64,000 nucleotides of DNA from positions 1 through 64,000 of the forward strand of contig JAEUHX010000042.1 in the NCBI GenBank assembly GCA_016792805.1. Reading direction: 5' to 3'. Both the position numbers and the translations under genes were made by a program. Source of the stretch: Planctomycetota bacterium (GTDB lineage: Bacteria > Planctomycetota > UBA1135 > JACQFD01). A model generated the notes under the pieces. That model ran no database searches. It was not told the DNA's origin and worked only from the letters and a program-made list of their open reading frames with translations. Positions 52,318-61,462 of the stretch are shown here, in pieces; position 1 is the first letter of the stretch; each line of letters begins with the position of its first letter.

Positions 52318-52353
52318 TCGACTCTTCGGGGCTCACGGGCGTATGTTTCCATC

Positions 52354-52929
52354 GTGCCCGAACGCCTGAGGCTGGCCCGACCCGAGGACGCTTCGGCGAT
52401 CCAGGCGGTCTATGCGCCGTACGTGGAAACCACGTCGGCCAATTTTGAGCTTGTCGCTCCGACGGCGGCGGAGATGGAGCGCCGCATGGGCGAATCCCGC
52501 GGCCTCTATCCGTGGATTGCGCTCGACATGGACGGGCGCCTCGAAGGCTACGCCTATGCCACTGCCTGGCGGCCGCGCGCGGCCTACGGCTGGACGGTGG
52601 AGACCACGATCTACCTCTCGCCGACGGGCCGCGGAGGCGGCCGCTCGCGCCGGCTGTACAGTGCGCTCCTCGCGATTCTTGAAGCTCAACAATTTGTCGA
52701 GGCGGTCGGTACCATCGCGCTCCCCAATCGCGAAAGCGTCTGGCTTCACGAATCCCTCGGATACCGATGTGTGGGAATCGGGAAGCGCTTTGGCTTCAAG
52801 CTCGGCGAATGGCGCGACGTCGGCTGGTGGAGCCGCCCGCTCGCTGCACGGCGCACGCCGCCGCCTACGACTATCCCTGTCGTCGAACTCGACTCCCGCG
52901 TGATCGAGGAGGCGCTTGCGTTTCTGTGA
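52354..52929 (+). CDS. GNAT acetyltransferase, phosphinothricin-acetyltransferase-like
   Basis: Transfers an acetyl group from acetyl-CoA to an amine. The 191-aa product starts at GTG 52354 (MPERLRLARPEDASAIQAVYAPYVETTSANFE), matching the Pat/YncA-type opening (R-P-A-D...I..IY...V..T.A.FE), with GYAYATAWRPRAAYGWTVETTIYLSPTGRGGGRSRRLYSALL carrying the acetyl-CoA loop (about 70-110), and WLHESLGYRCVGIGKRFGFKLGEW near the end. An extra 25-residue tail (PTTIPVVELDSRV...) is unusual. Substrate unknown. It overlaps the next gene (histidine kinase) by four bases, so the two are co-translated. Confidence 0.85.
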   Translation: MPERLRLARPEDASAIQAVYAPYVETTSANFELVAPTAAEMERRMGESRGLYPWIALDMDGRLEGYAYATAWRPRAAYGWTVETTIYLSPTGRGGGRSRRLYSALLAILEAQQFVEAVGTIALPNRESVWLHESLGYRCVGIGKRFGFKLGEWRDVGWWSRPLAARRTPPPTTIPVVELDSRVIEEALAFL

Positions 52930-53840
52930 GCTTCCTCACGCCGCGGAGCCGCCACCGGGTCCTCGCCATCGCAATGGTCGTCTCGATCACGGCGGAGATC
53001 GTGCTCGGCTTTGCCTGGGTCGGGACCGCCGAGACGAGCGCGCGGGAGCGCTGGTGGGTGCTCGGCGCGACCACACTCGCAGTACTGGGCACCCTGAGCG
53101 GCGGCCTGTTGCTCCTCCGCATGTCGGTGCGCCAAGGGCGCGTCGAGGCGGAAAAGCTCGCAGCCGTCGAGATCGAGCGCACGAAGCGCCTTGCGGAAGT
53201 AGGACAGCTCGTGGCAGGCCTCGCCCACGAAGTCCACAATCCGCTCCAGGGACTGAGCGGTTACTTGGCGCTTCTCGATCGCGACGGGCTCGAGCCGGAG
53301 AAGCGGAAAGCCCATATCGCAGCCGCGCGCGCCGCACTCGTTCGCGTCGAGCGACTCACGCGCGATCTCCTCGACTACTCCAATCCGAGCGCACAGCGGC
53401 CGGTCGACGTGGCGCCCTACGATCTGTTTCAAAGCGTGCTGCGCCTCGCCGCAGCCGATCCTCGGTTTCAGTCGGCGACCATCGAGACGCGCGTGGAGAG
53501 CGGGGTGCCGAGCGTGCGGGTCGACGCCGCTGCGGCCGAGCGCATCCTGTTGAATCTGCTCCTGAATGCGCAGGAGGCGGGGGGCACGAGCGGCTGCCAC
53601 ATCACCCTCGTCGCGCGGCGCGCCGGAAACGGGGTCGATCTCGCTGTCGAGGATGACGGGCCCGGTGTGCTTCCGGCGATGGTTCCCCACCTCTTTGAGC
53701 CGTTCCGATCGGGTCGCGGTTCGACCGGCCTCGGCCTCTGGATCTGTGCAAATCTGGGACGCGCCAATGGAGGCGAGCTGCGTTACGAGCCAATTCGCCC
53801 ACGGGGCGCTCGATTTGTGCTTTCGCTCCCGACCTCCTGA
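52926..53840 (+). CDS. Membrane histidine kinase
   Basis: The 304-aa kinase starts at GTG 52926 (GTGA overlap with the acetyltransferase stop). Two membrane segments (about 10-32 and 45-65) enclose a very short loop, so no large sensor domain is outside the cell. The HisKA helix has phospho-acceptor His101 in VAGLAHEVHNPLQGL; the ATPase part has N box LLLNLLLNAQEA, G1 box EDDGPGV and the GSTGLGLWICANLGRANGG lid and G2 region. Its natural partner is the NtrC-type regulator 23 bases downstream. What is sensed is unclear; it may be the membrane state or an interacting protein. Confidence 0.9.
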   Translation: MSFLTPRSRHRVLAIAMVVSITAEIVLGFAWVGTAETSARERWWVLGATTLAVLGTLSGGLLLLRMSVRQGRVEAEKLAAVEIERTKRLAEVGQLVAGLAHEVHNPLQGLSGYLALLDRDGLEPEKRKAHIAAARAALVRVERLTRDLLDYSNPSAQRPVDVAPYDLFQSVLRLAAADPRFQSATIETRVESGVPSVRVDAAAAERILLNLLLNAQEAGGTSGCHITLVARRAGNGVDLAVEDDGPGVLPAMVPHLFEPFRSGRGSTGLGLWICANLGRANGGELRYEPIRPRGARFVLSLPTS

Positions 53841-53863
53841 TCGCGATTCTGCCGCGCGAACCT

Positions 53864-55309
53864 ATGCCCACATCCCGCATCCTGCTCGTGGACGACGAGC
53901 CGCTCGTGCTCGACTCCCTCGGGCAGCTCCTCGAAGCCGAGGGATTCGAGGTGATTCACGCATCGACCTGTGAGGCTGCGATCGCCGCCCTAAGCCGAGA
54001 GGGCGAGATCGATGTCGTGCTCACCGACCTGCGGCTCCCCGACGGCGACGCCATCGGGCTCCTCGGGCGCCTCAGCGATCTGCGCCCGAACGTGCCTGCG
54101 GTGGTGTTCAGCGGCGTGGGAACCTTACAGAACGCCGTCGATGCCATGAAGGCCGGTGCCCTGGACTTCCTCGCGAAGCCGGTTGACCCCGCCGCGTTGC
54201 TGGCGGTGGTCCGCCGCGCCATCGAGCACCGCGGTCTCGTGGAGGAGGTGCGACGGCTGCGCGCTGCCGTCGGACCGGAGTCGGATCTTCCGCGACTTGT
54301 CGGCTCGAGCCGGGCGCTCGCTGCCGCGGTCGCCATGGCGCGCCGCGCGGCAGCGAGCGACGTGCGCGTCCTGCTGCGCGGCGAGAGCGGTACCGGAAAG
54401 GAACTTCTCGCCCATGAAATTCACCGCTGGAGCCGGCGAGCGAAGAGACCTTTTGTGAGGTTGAACTGCGCCGCCGTCGCCGAGTCGCTCTTTGAAAGCG
54501 AGATGTTCGGTCACCGCCGCGGGGCGTTCACGGGTGCCACCGAGGACCGCGTCGGCGTGTTCGCCGAGGCCCACGAAGGGACGCTGGCGCTCGACGAGGT
54601 GGGCACGCTCCCAATGGACGCGCAGGCGAAGCTTCTGCGGGTGCTTGAGACCGGGGAGTATGCCCCGGTGGGTGATCCGCGGCGCCGACGCGCCGACGTG
54701 CGCGTCATCGCGATCACCAATGAGGACCTGGCGCAGCGCGTAAAGGCGGGGACCTTCCGCGAAGATCTGTATTTTCGCCTGAACGTCGTGCCAATTGTGG
54801 TGCCTCCGCTGCGCGAGCGAAAGGAGGACATCCGGGAGCTGGCGACGGCCTTTCTCGAGCAGATCGCCCGGCGTGAAGGGGGCGGCCGCAAGCGCCTCGA
54901 CGAAGGCGCACTGGAGGCGCTGGCGCGCCACGATTGGCCGGGAAATGTGCGCGAGCTTCGCAATGTTCTCGAGCACGCCTGCGTGCTCACCGACGGCGCC
55001 GTGCTGCGCGCCGCCCTTCTCGATGGGATTCTGGGGGCCTCGCTCTGGTCCGACGCGTCGGCGGCCGAGGCCACTGTGGTGGCCCCAGCGGCCGCCGCGC
55101 CAACGGGGGAAGCCGCCACTGCGCCCCGTTTTGGAGACGATCTGACGCTGCGGACGCAGACCGAACAATTCCAGCGCGAGCTCCTGCGCGAAGCGCTGCG
55201 CCGCAGCAGCGGGCGGAAGACCGAGTGTGCGCGCCTCCTCGGCGTCGACCCGCGCAACCTCGCCTACTACCTGCGCAAGCACGGCCTCTTCGACGGCACC
55301 GAGGCGTAA
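53864..55309 (+). CDS. NtrC-family sigma-54-dependent response regulator
   Basis: The 481-aa protein has a receiver domain (phospho-acceptor Asp55 in VVLTDLRLPDGD, Lys105 in FLAKPVD), a AAA+ domain with Walker A GESGTGKE (173-180), the sigma-54-contacting GAFTGA loop intact at 220-225, Walker B LALDEVG and the R-finger-bearing FREDLYFRLNV, and a C-terminal Fis-type helix-turn-helix (about 440-475, LLREALRRSSGRKTECARLLGVDPRNLAYYLRKH). An Ala/Pro-rich linker precedes the helix-turn-helix. It activates sigma-54 promoters once phosphorylated, most likely by the adjacent kinase. Target genes are not identifiable; the nearby pilus-type locus is one candidate. Confidence 0.93.
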   Translation: MPTSRILLVDDEPLVLDSLGQLLEAEGFEVIHASTCEAAIAALSREGEIDVVLTDLRLPDGDAIGLLGRLSDLRPNVPAVVFSGVGTLQNAVDAMKAGALDFLAKPVDPAALLAVVRRAIEHRGLVEEVRRLRAAVGPESDLPRLVGSSRALAAAVAMARRAAASDVRVLLRGESGTGKELLAHEIHRWSRRAKRPFVRLNCAAVAESLFESEMFGHRRGAFTGATEDRVGVFAEAHEGTLALDEVGTLPMDAQAKLLRVLETGEYAPVGDPRRRRADVRVIAITNEDLAQRVKAGTFREDLYFRLNVVPIVVPPLRERKEDIRELATAFLEQIARREGGGRKRLDEGALEALARHDWPGNVRELRNVLEHACVLTDGAVLRAALLDGILGASLWSDASAAEATVVAPAAAAPTGEAATAPRFGDDLTLRTQTEQFQRELLREALRRSSGRKTECARLLGVDPRNLAYYLRKHGLFDGTEA

Positions 55310-55406
55310 GGCGAGGGCCTCGGGCCACGCTGCCCCGCACATGGGAGGATCGGCTCCGCTCCACTCTGCTCAGGTCGATTCAGCCTCGCTCCCGCCCGAA
55401 AAGCAC

Positions 55407-55430
55407 GAGGGCCGCCCTAGGGCGGCCCTC
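55407..55430. terminator. Bidirectional hairpin between convergent genes
   Basis: Perfect palindrome GAGGGCCGCCC-TA-GGGCGGCCCTC between the regulator (ends 55309) and secretin 2 (ends 55473). Because it is symmetrical it can terminate both; T-runs are weak on either side (GCTGTTTCC on the plus strand). Confidence 0.7.
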
Positions 55431-55472
55431 GCTGTTTCCTGCTGCGGTCGGCGACTTAGCGCGGTCGGCGAC

Positions 55473-58112
55473 CTAGCGGGTCGACTCGAGCTTCTTGATC
55501 TCCTCGTAGGCGTCGGCGATTCGCGCGCGCACGAGGATCATCAGGTTCTCATTCTCCGAGTCGTAGCCTTCCTTCTTGAAGAAGAAGCCCAGGACCGGAA
55601 TGCGGCCGAGCCACGGCACTTCCGCGCGCGCCTCGACCTCGCGGAGCGTCTTGAGGCCGCCGATGAGCACCGCGCCGCCGTCGGGAACCACTGCCGTCGT
55701 GAAGGCGCTCTGCACCGCGAGCTGCGGCAGCTGGAAGGTGACCGCGCCGGCGAGACCGCCGAGCGTCGTCGTGAAATCGTTTAGCGCAACGACGCGCGCA
55801 ACGGTCGGCTGGAGCTCGAGCGTGATGTACTTCCGATTATAGTTAATAATCGGCTTCACATCGAGGACGACGCCCGACTGGAGAATATTGATCTTCGGCT
55901 CCGCGATGAACGACGCCTGCGCCACTTCGACGTCGTAATCGGCGATGTAGCTCTGCTGATTGACGACGGTGATGTAGGAGCGCTGAGCATTCGCCACAGA
56001 AAGGATCTGCGCATTCACCTCGTGCACGTCGAGGTTCTTCTCGACGGCCTTGAGGATGATCGACGCCTGGTCGCCCTTCAGCAGCGTGAACTGGAGGGCG
56101 AGGCCGCCGTTCTCCGTCAGCTTGCTGCCGAGCGGCTGGTCAAACAGATTCTCCGTGCGCACGAGCACCGAGCCGTCGACGCCGTTATCAAAGAAGCCGC
56201 CGGCCGAGGGCGCGCCGCCAGCGTTCGCCGGGAGGCCCGGGCCGTTGTTATCAATACCGGCGGACGCGTTGTCCTTCAGGCCATTCGTAAGGTCGTCGAA
56301 CTGGTTCGGCAGACCGCGGAAGTCGACGCCGATCGCCTGGAGGAAGTTCTCCGAGATCGTCACAAATCGGGCCTCGATCGTCACGAGCGACGAGGTGTAA
56401 CGGCGCAGGTCCGCGAGGAACCGCGACACCTGGCGCTGCACATCGATCGAGTGGGTCACGACAAGCTGCCCGTTGTACTGATCGAGGTGGACGCCCGGCT
56501 GCTCCCACGTGCCCGGAGCAATGGTGTCCTTGATGAGATTCGTGATCTCCTCCGGCGGGATCTGTTGCACCGGGTCGAACGCGGCGCCGAAGGGATTCTC
56601 GTCCGACGGGCCGCCCGACTTCGACTTCGTACCGGGGACCGAGAGGCGATAGATGCGCGGGCCCTGGAACGCCGTGAGGCCGAAGATCAGGTCGCTCACA
56701 TCGTGGGCGCGCGCGATCGGAGTGCCGAGCGCCGCCTCCGTCGTCGTAATCCAGACCACGCCGTCGCGCACGACAAAGGTAACATCTGCGACGCCGCCGA
56801 GGATCAGCGTGAGGGCGGAATCGATGCGGATCGGGTGGGGAAGCTCAATATTGAACGCCGCTCCCGCCGCGGTGACCTTCTCCTTTGCGGCGGGGGAGAC
56901 CACAAAAGGCAGCCCCGTTGCGTTGTGGAGGAAGCTCGCAATCTTCTCGATGTCGGTCTCGCCCTCGAGTTTCACCGACGGAAGCATCTTGGAGCGGAGC
57001 TGCTCGCGCACGATGCGCGTGTCCTCGGACTCGGCTTCGACCACGTCGAGGCTCGTCTTCTTGTCGCGCAGTTTCGAGATCGTGTCCCAGAACTCACGGC
57101 TTGGGAGCTCGATCGGCTTCGAGAAGCTCTGCAGCGTTCGCGCCTCGAGGTTCTCAATCTGCATCTCGGCGAAGCGCTGCTTGCGCTCGCGGAGATAGGC
57201 CTCGGAGGCCTTCTCGTCCTCGGCGGTGCGCGCCGCATCGCGGATCTCAAGCGCGATCGCGTTCCGCGGATCCTCGTAGAGGACCGCGTCGGCGATCTCG
57301 CGGGCCGCCTTGAAGTCGTTCACCCGGAAGGCATCGCGGGCGATCTGGAGCTTGCCGCGGATGACCTCGCTTCGCTTGGATCGCGCCTCGGCCTCTTGCT
57401 TGCGCAGGCGTTCCGTCGCGTCGGCTTCGGCCTTGCGTCGAGCCTCCTCGGTCTGAGCCTTGCGCACCGCGCCGATCTGATTCTTGAGGTTGCGCGCGCG
57501 GTCGCCCGCGTCGGTCATGTTCGCCGCGTAGGGCGACCAGCGGAGGATGTCGAGGGCGTGATCGACTTCGGCAGTGGCGCGGTCATACTCCTTCATGCCG
57601 AGGAGTTCACCGGCCTTCGACAGCGACTCCTCGATGTCGACGCGTGTCTTCTGCTCGCGCAGCCGCTCGGCGTCGGCGACCTCCTGGGGGACGAACCGGG
57701 CGCCGCCGCCCATGAGAGTCGCGATTCTGTCGCGCAGCCGAAGAACGCGCTCCGAGCTCGGCGTGAGGGCGCGGGCAGCCTCTGCCTCGAGACGGGCCTC
57801 CTCGAGGTTGCCGGCCGTGAGAAATGCCTCGGCCTTCTCGCAGTGCTGATCCGCGAGGAACGCGTTGCGCTGGGCGCGGAGCTCTGCTTCCTGTGCGCGG
57901 GACTGGAAATCTTGGGTGCCGCCGGTTTGGCCGCCCGCCATCGGGACAGCAGCCGACTTGGCCGCATCGCCCGCGCCGCCCGAATTGGGCTGCTGGGCGG
58001 GGGCCGGATTCGCCGGCTGTTGCTCCCCTTGAGAGGAACGGCAGGCGTCGAGGGCAACGGGGAGCGACAACCCCACTGCGACGAGAGAGACGCGGGACAA
58101 GTCGAGCTTCAT
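55473..58112 (-). CDS. Secretin with TPR-like N-terminus (secretin 2)
   Basis: Secretins form gated outer-membrane rings for type IV pili or type II secretion. Starting at ATG 58112 (MKLDLSRVSLVAVG...; an ATG at 58163 would add 17 residues) the product is 879 aa. It has a lipoprotein-type N-terminus ending LDAC (Asp at -2 is unusual), a Gln/Pro/Gly-rich linker, TPR-like and charged helical segments (about 60-330), an STN/N0-like domain (LEGETDIEKIASFLHNATGLPF), N-domains and a C-terminal secretin domain with VPDGGAVLIGGLKTLREVEARAEVPWLGRIPVLGFFFKKE. The last gene of the cluster; the 3' end abuts a palindromic terminator. Confidence 0.9.
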   Translation of the reverse strand: MKLDLSRVSLVAVGLSLPVALDACRSSQGEQQPANPAPAQQPNSGGAGDAAKSAAVPMAGGQTGGTQDFQSRAQEAELRAQRNAFLADQHCEKAEAFLTAGNLEEARLEAEAARALTPSSERVLRLRDRIATLMGGGARFVPQEVADAERLREQKTRVDIEESLSKAGELLGMKEYDRATAEVDHALDILRWSPYAANMTDAGDRARNLKNQIGAVRKAQTEEARRKAEADATERLRKQEAEARSKRSEVIRGKLQIARDAFRVNDFKAAREIADAVLYEDPRNAIALEIRDAARTAEDEKASEAYLRERKQRFAEMQIENLEARTLQSFSKPIELPSREFWDTISKLRDKKTSLDVVEAESEDTRIVREQLRSKMLPSVKLEGETDIEKIASFLHNATGLPFVVSPAAKEKVTAAGAAFNIELPHPIRIDSALTLILGGVADVTFVVRDGVVWITTTEAALGTPIARAHDVSDLIFGLTAFQGPRIYRLSVPGTKSKSGGPSDENPFGAAFDPVQQIPPEEITNLIKDTIAPGTWEQPGVHLDQYNGQLVVTHSIDVQRQVSRFLADLRRYTSSLVTIEARFVTISENFLQAIGVDFRGLPNQFDDLTNGLKDNASAGIDNNGPGLPANAGGAPSAGGFFDNGVDGSVLVRTENLFDQPLGSKLTENGGLALQFTLLKGDQASIILKAVEKNLDVHEVNAQILSVANAQRSYITVVNQQSYIADYDVEVAQASFIAEPKINILQSGVVLDVKPIINYNRKYITLELQPTVARVVALNDFTTTLGGLAGAVTFQLPQLAVQSAFTTAVVPDGGAVLIGGLKTLREVEARAEVPWLGRIPVLGFFFKKEGYDSENENLMILVRARIADAYEEIKKLESTR

Positions 58113-58283
58113 CAGAGGCCTATTCGCGACTGGTTTCGAAGCCGGGGCGCCATCGATCGGCAAGCTTTCGCGGGCCGAGGGCAGCGGTCCCAGTGGATAT
58201 TCGGTGAGGGATTTGTGAGTTCGGGGGAGGATTCGAAGCGGTGCGCGTCGCGGCAGTGAAGCCGCCGCGACGCGGCGATTCGC

Positions 58284-61055
58284 TCAGCGCAAGGCCTGGA
58301 CCGCCGCGTTTAGCTCCGACTTCTGGAGCAGCGTCGACGGCTTCTGCGGCATGCGCGGCTCGTGCTCCGGCGGGATCACGATCTTCACCGTCACGAGGAT
58401 CAACAGGCGGCGCTTCGACACCGACTGCCCCTTGCGATCGAAGAAGAACCCGATCACCGGAATGTCGCGCAGGAACGGCGTCCCTGCCGACTCGTTGCGA
58501 ATCTCGTCCACCGACTGGCCGCCGAGGAGCAGCGTGCCGCCGTCCGGAACGATGACCGTGGTGCGAACCTTGCGAACGGTAAGGTTCGGGAACTGGATCG
58601 TGACCGGCGTGCCGTTACCGACACCGACCGTGCGCTGCTCGATCGGCAGGCGCAGCGTCGCGAGCGTCGGGCGGAGCTCCAGCTTCACGAACTTGCGATC
58701 GGCGCTGACGACCGGGCGCACATCCAGGATGGCGCCGTCCTCGATCACGTCGATCTGCGGATCGGCGATCGAAGACGCCTGCGCGATTTCGACGCCGTAT
58801 CCCGCCACGTAGGCGAACTGGTTCGTCACCGCGATGTGCGAGCGCGCACCGCTGTGCACCAGCAGGCGCGGCGCCGTCACGAGCTCCACGCGCTGGCTCT
58901 TCTCCGTGGCGCGCAGAATCATTTCGTTCTGGCGATCACCGAGGCTGATCCACTGGAGCGAGAGGCCGCCCGAGTTCGTCAGGGGGTTCGAGCCGGAGAG
59001 CGTCTGGTCAAAGATGTTCTCCGTCTTGCCGAGCACCGGCGTGTTGCCCGTCGTCGTGAAGAAGCCGGGCTGATTGTTGGTGCCGAGCGGGCCAGGCTGG
59101 CCGGACGTGCCGGGGAGCGGCGACGCGCCGAAATCATCGAACGGCGTCGCGTTGCCGAGGCCGCCGGTCGGCGGAACGGCCGAGTTGCCGTTGTCGCCAA
59201 GGCCGCGCCAATCGATACCAATATCCTCGAGGAAATTATCTTCCGCGATGATGAAGCGCGTCTGCACTTCCACCATCAGATTGGTAATTTCCCGAAGATC
59301 ATTGAGGAAGCGCTCGAGCTGCGAGTGCACTTCCGGCGTCTGGCGAACTGTAAGCGTATTGGAGGAAGGCACAAAACGGATGACCGTCTTGGCTTCCGCA
59401 TCCTGCCACGACGCGGGCGCAATATTGGCCTGCACCAGCGACACGATTTGATCGCCCGTGAAGACCGGCGCCGGATCGGGATCGGCCGGGTTCGGGATGC
59501 CCTGGCCGCTCGGCGGAATGAGGGAGATGTCCGGGCCGGGGAAGTTCGGGACCGTTTGTGTAAGGTCCGCGACGTCGTAGTTTCGGTATTCCGTCGCGCT
59601 CTTCATGTCCTCCGGCGTGCCGATGAGCACATATCCGTCCTGGACGCGCCACGAGAGATTCTTGAGGAGCTTCAGCGTGTCGAGGAACGCGCGGACCGAA
59701 CGCTTGGGGAGCTCGACGGAAACGGCCTTCTGCCCCTCGTCCATCTCATTCACCTTCTGGCTCAGGACCACGTTGGCCTGAGTCAGGTTGCGAATGAACT
59801 GCACCACTTCGGTGATCGGGACGTTCGCGAAACGGGGCTCGAACGACGACGTCTCGAGCACGCGGAGGACCGCGGCGTCTTCGGGGTTGGTTTCGCCCGT
59901 CGACACCTGGAGCGATAGGGGCTGCCGATCCTGGATCGCCGCCCAGTGCTCCTTGTCGGGCTCAATCGTATTCGACTGGCCGAGGAGGAAGCGGCTGCCC
60001 TCATCGAAGGTGCGGCGCCACTGGCGCGTCATGTTCTCGCGCGCCTCGCGCATCCCTTCGCTGTTCTTCGCCTGGCGCACGATCTCGCGCAACTCGCGCG
60101 CGCGGTCGTTGGCCGGGTCGATCTCCAGCAGGCGGTCGAGATTCTCGGCCGCTTCCCGGTAGCGATCATTGAGGAATGCCACATTTGCGTCGGAGTAGAG
60201 GCGCCGGAGCTGCTCCTCAAGCATGCGCCGCTGCTGCGCCTCGCGCTCGAGTCGCTCGGCTTGAGCGCGCTCGCGCGACTCGACTTCCTGCTGCCGCAGG
60301 AACTCATCCTTGCGGCGAAGCGCTTCGTCGATCTTCGAAGCGACCTCCTTCTGCTTGCTGCGCTCGCCGGCGAGCAAGGGATAGAAGCCGAGGATGCGCT
60401 CGGCGGTGCGATAGCGCTGGATGGCGTCGTCGTGCTTGTTCAGCTCGAGGGCGCGGTCGCCCGAGTCGATCTCCTGCTGGACCTTGAGCCGAGCCTCCGC
60501 TTCGCGGACGCGCTCAAACTCGAGGCGATCCTGGAAATCCTGGGGACGCAGCGGGCCGGTCTCGCCGAGCGCAGCCTGGGCGCGCTGGAGCCAGTTTTGT
60601 GCATCCTTACTATTGGGGTCGATGGTTAGCGCCTCGGCGAAGGCCGTTCGCGCTCCCGCGAAATCGGCGCGCTCGTAGGCGTCGCGGCCCATCTTGAGGT
60701 ACTGCCCGACGAGGAAGTCGCGGCGCTCCGCCTTGACCTTCTCGATGTCCTGGGCGGCTTGGAACTCTCCTCCCTGGGCAACCGTCGGAGCAGGCTGGAC
60801 GGGAGCGGGGGTCGGCGTTTCCGCCGGCTTCACCGCTTCCGGCGCGGGCGCTTCCGCGACCGGCGCCTGCGGCGCCGGCTCAGCCGGGTTCTGCGACGGG
60901 GAGGCCACCGGCTCCGGGGACACAGCGGCCGTGGGCTCACTGGTCTGGGACCGAATGTGCTGCCTCTTGAAACTGCAGGACGTCAGCGGAAGGACCGTGA
61001 TCACCGCGGCAGGGGCGGCGACCACGAGCCAACGACGCAACGGATCGTTCGTCAT
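58284..61055 (-). CDS. Secretin with TPR-like N-terminus (secretin 1)
   Basis: The 923-aa product (ATG 61055; the frame to 61163 is Ser/Arg-rich) has a lipoprotein signal with lipobox LTSC (about residue 27), a long Pro/Ala-rich linker, a TPR-like region (MGRDAYERADFAGARTAFAEAL, FLNDRYREAAENLDRLLEI), a coiled-coil stretch, an STN/N0-type domain (ITEVVQFIRNLTQANVVLS, VRAFLDTLKLLKNLSWRVQDGYVLIG), N-domains and a secretin domain with VPDGGTLLLGGQSVDEIRNES followed by FLRDIPVIGFFFDRK. It resembles PilQ and GspD, with TPRs that may bind peptidoglycan or the inner-membrane parts. A second secretin gene follows 171 bases on. Confidence 0.9.
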   Translation of the reverse strand: MTNDPLRRWLVVAAPAAVITVLPLTSCSFKRQHIRSQTSEPTAAVSPEPVASPSQNPAEPAPQAPVAEAPAPEAVKPAETPTPAPVQPAPTVAQGGEFQAAQDIEKVKAERRDFLVGQYLKMGRDAYERADFAGARTAFAEALTIDPNSKDAQNWLQRAQAALGETGPLRPQDFQDRLEFERVREAEARLKVQQEIDSGDRALELNKHDDAIQRYRTAERILGFYPLLAGERSKQKEVASKIDEALRRKDEFLRQQEVESRERAQAERLEREAQQRRMLEEQLRRLYSDANVAFLNDRYREAAENLDRLLEIDPANDRARELREIVRQAKNSEGMREARENMTRQWRRTFDEGSRFLLGQSNTIEPDKEHWAAIQDRQPLSLQVSTGETNPEDAAVLRVLETSSFEPRFANVPITEVVQFIRNLTQANVVLSQKVNEMDEGQKAVSVELPKRSVRAFLDTLKLLKNLSWRVQDGYVLIGTPEDMKSATEYRNYDVADLTQTVPNFPGPDISLIPPSGQGIPNPADPDPAPVFTGDQIVSLVQANIAPASWQDAEAKTVIRFVPSSNTLTVRQTPEVHSQLERFLNDLREITNLMVEVQTRFIIAEDNFLEDIGIDWRGLGDNGNSAVPPTGGLGNATPFDDFGASPLPGTSGQPGPLGTNNQPGFFTTTGNTPVLGKTENIFDQTLSGSNPLTNSGGLSLQWISLGDRQNEMILRATEKSQRVELVTAPRLLVHSGARSHIAVTNQFAYVAGYGVEIAQASSIADPQIDVIEDGAILDVRPVVSADRKFVKLELRPTLATLRLPIEQRTVGVGNGTPVTIQFPNLTVRKVRTTVIVPDGGTLLLGGQSVDEIRNESAGTPFLRDIPVIGFFFDRKGQSVSKRRLLILVTVKIVIPPEHEPRMPQKPSTLLQKSELNAAVQALR

Positions 61056-61462
61056 AGAGAGCCCGAGGGAAAGGCGCAGCGCTGAAAGAGAGGAACTCGC
61101 GAGGGAGAACGAGGATCTTGGGGAGGCCCAATGGGCAGCCCCACGGGGCATCGAACGGGGCATCGAACTGTCGATCTCACCGCGCCGGCCTGCATTCGCC
61201 TAGTAGCGAAAGCAGCCGACCACGGAAGGACAATCCGACCGAGAGGCGTTCCGAACGACAATCCCTTGCTTCGGAGGCTCGAAGGGGCCAGCGCAGCGAG
61301 GAGGCTGTCGTGCGGATATTCAAAAAGAGCGATTGAGAACCGAAAAAGTCAGTGAGCGGTGGAGGCGAGCGGCGGCAGGAGCGGATCCCCGAGAAGCGCG
61401 CTCGCGGAGGCGAGGAGAGTCGATTCAAGCGGCGTCGTAACCGATTGCGCCCCGGGGCGAGT
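61056..61462. other. Gene-free stretch upstream of secretin 1
   Basis: About 400 bp with no gene I can support. It probably carries a promoter for the two secretins, making them at least partly independent of the PilN/PilO/PilP-like genes upstream. No sigma-54 or other promoter can be named. Confidence 0.4.

Noticed and set aside
56022-59918. Long plus-strand open frames opposite both secretin genes (up to 745 codons)
   Set aside because: They are His/Arg/Leu-rich mirrors of strongly conserved secretin motifs on the other strand and contain no recognisable domain.
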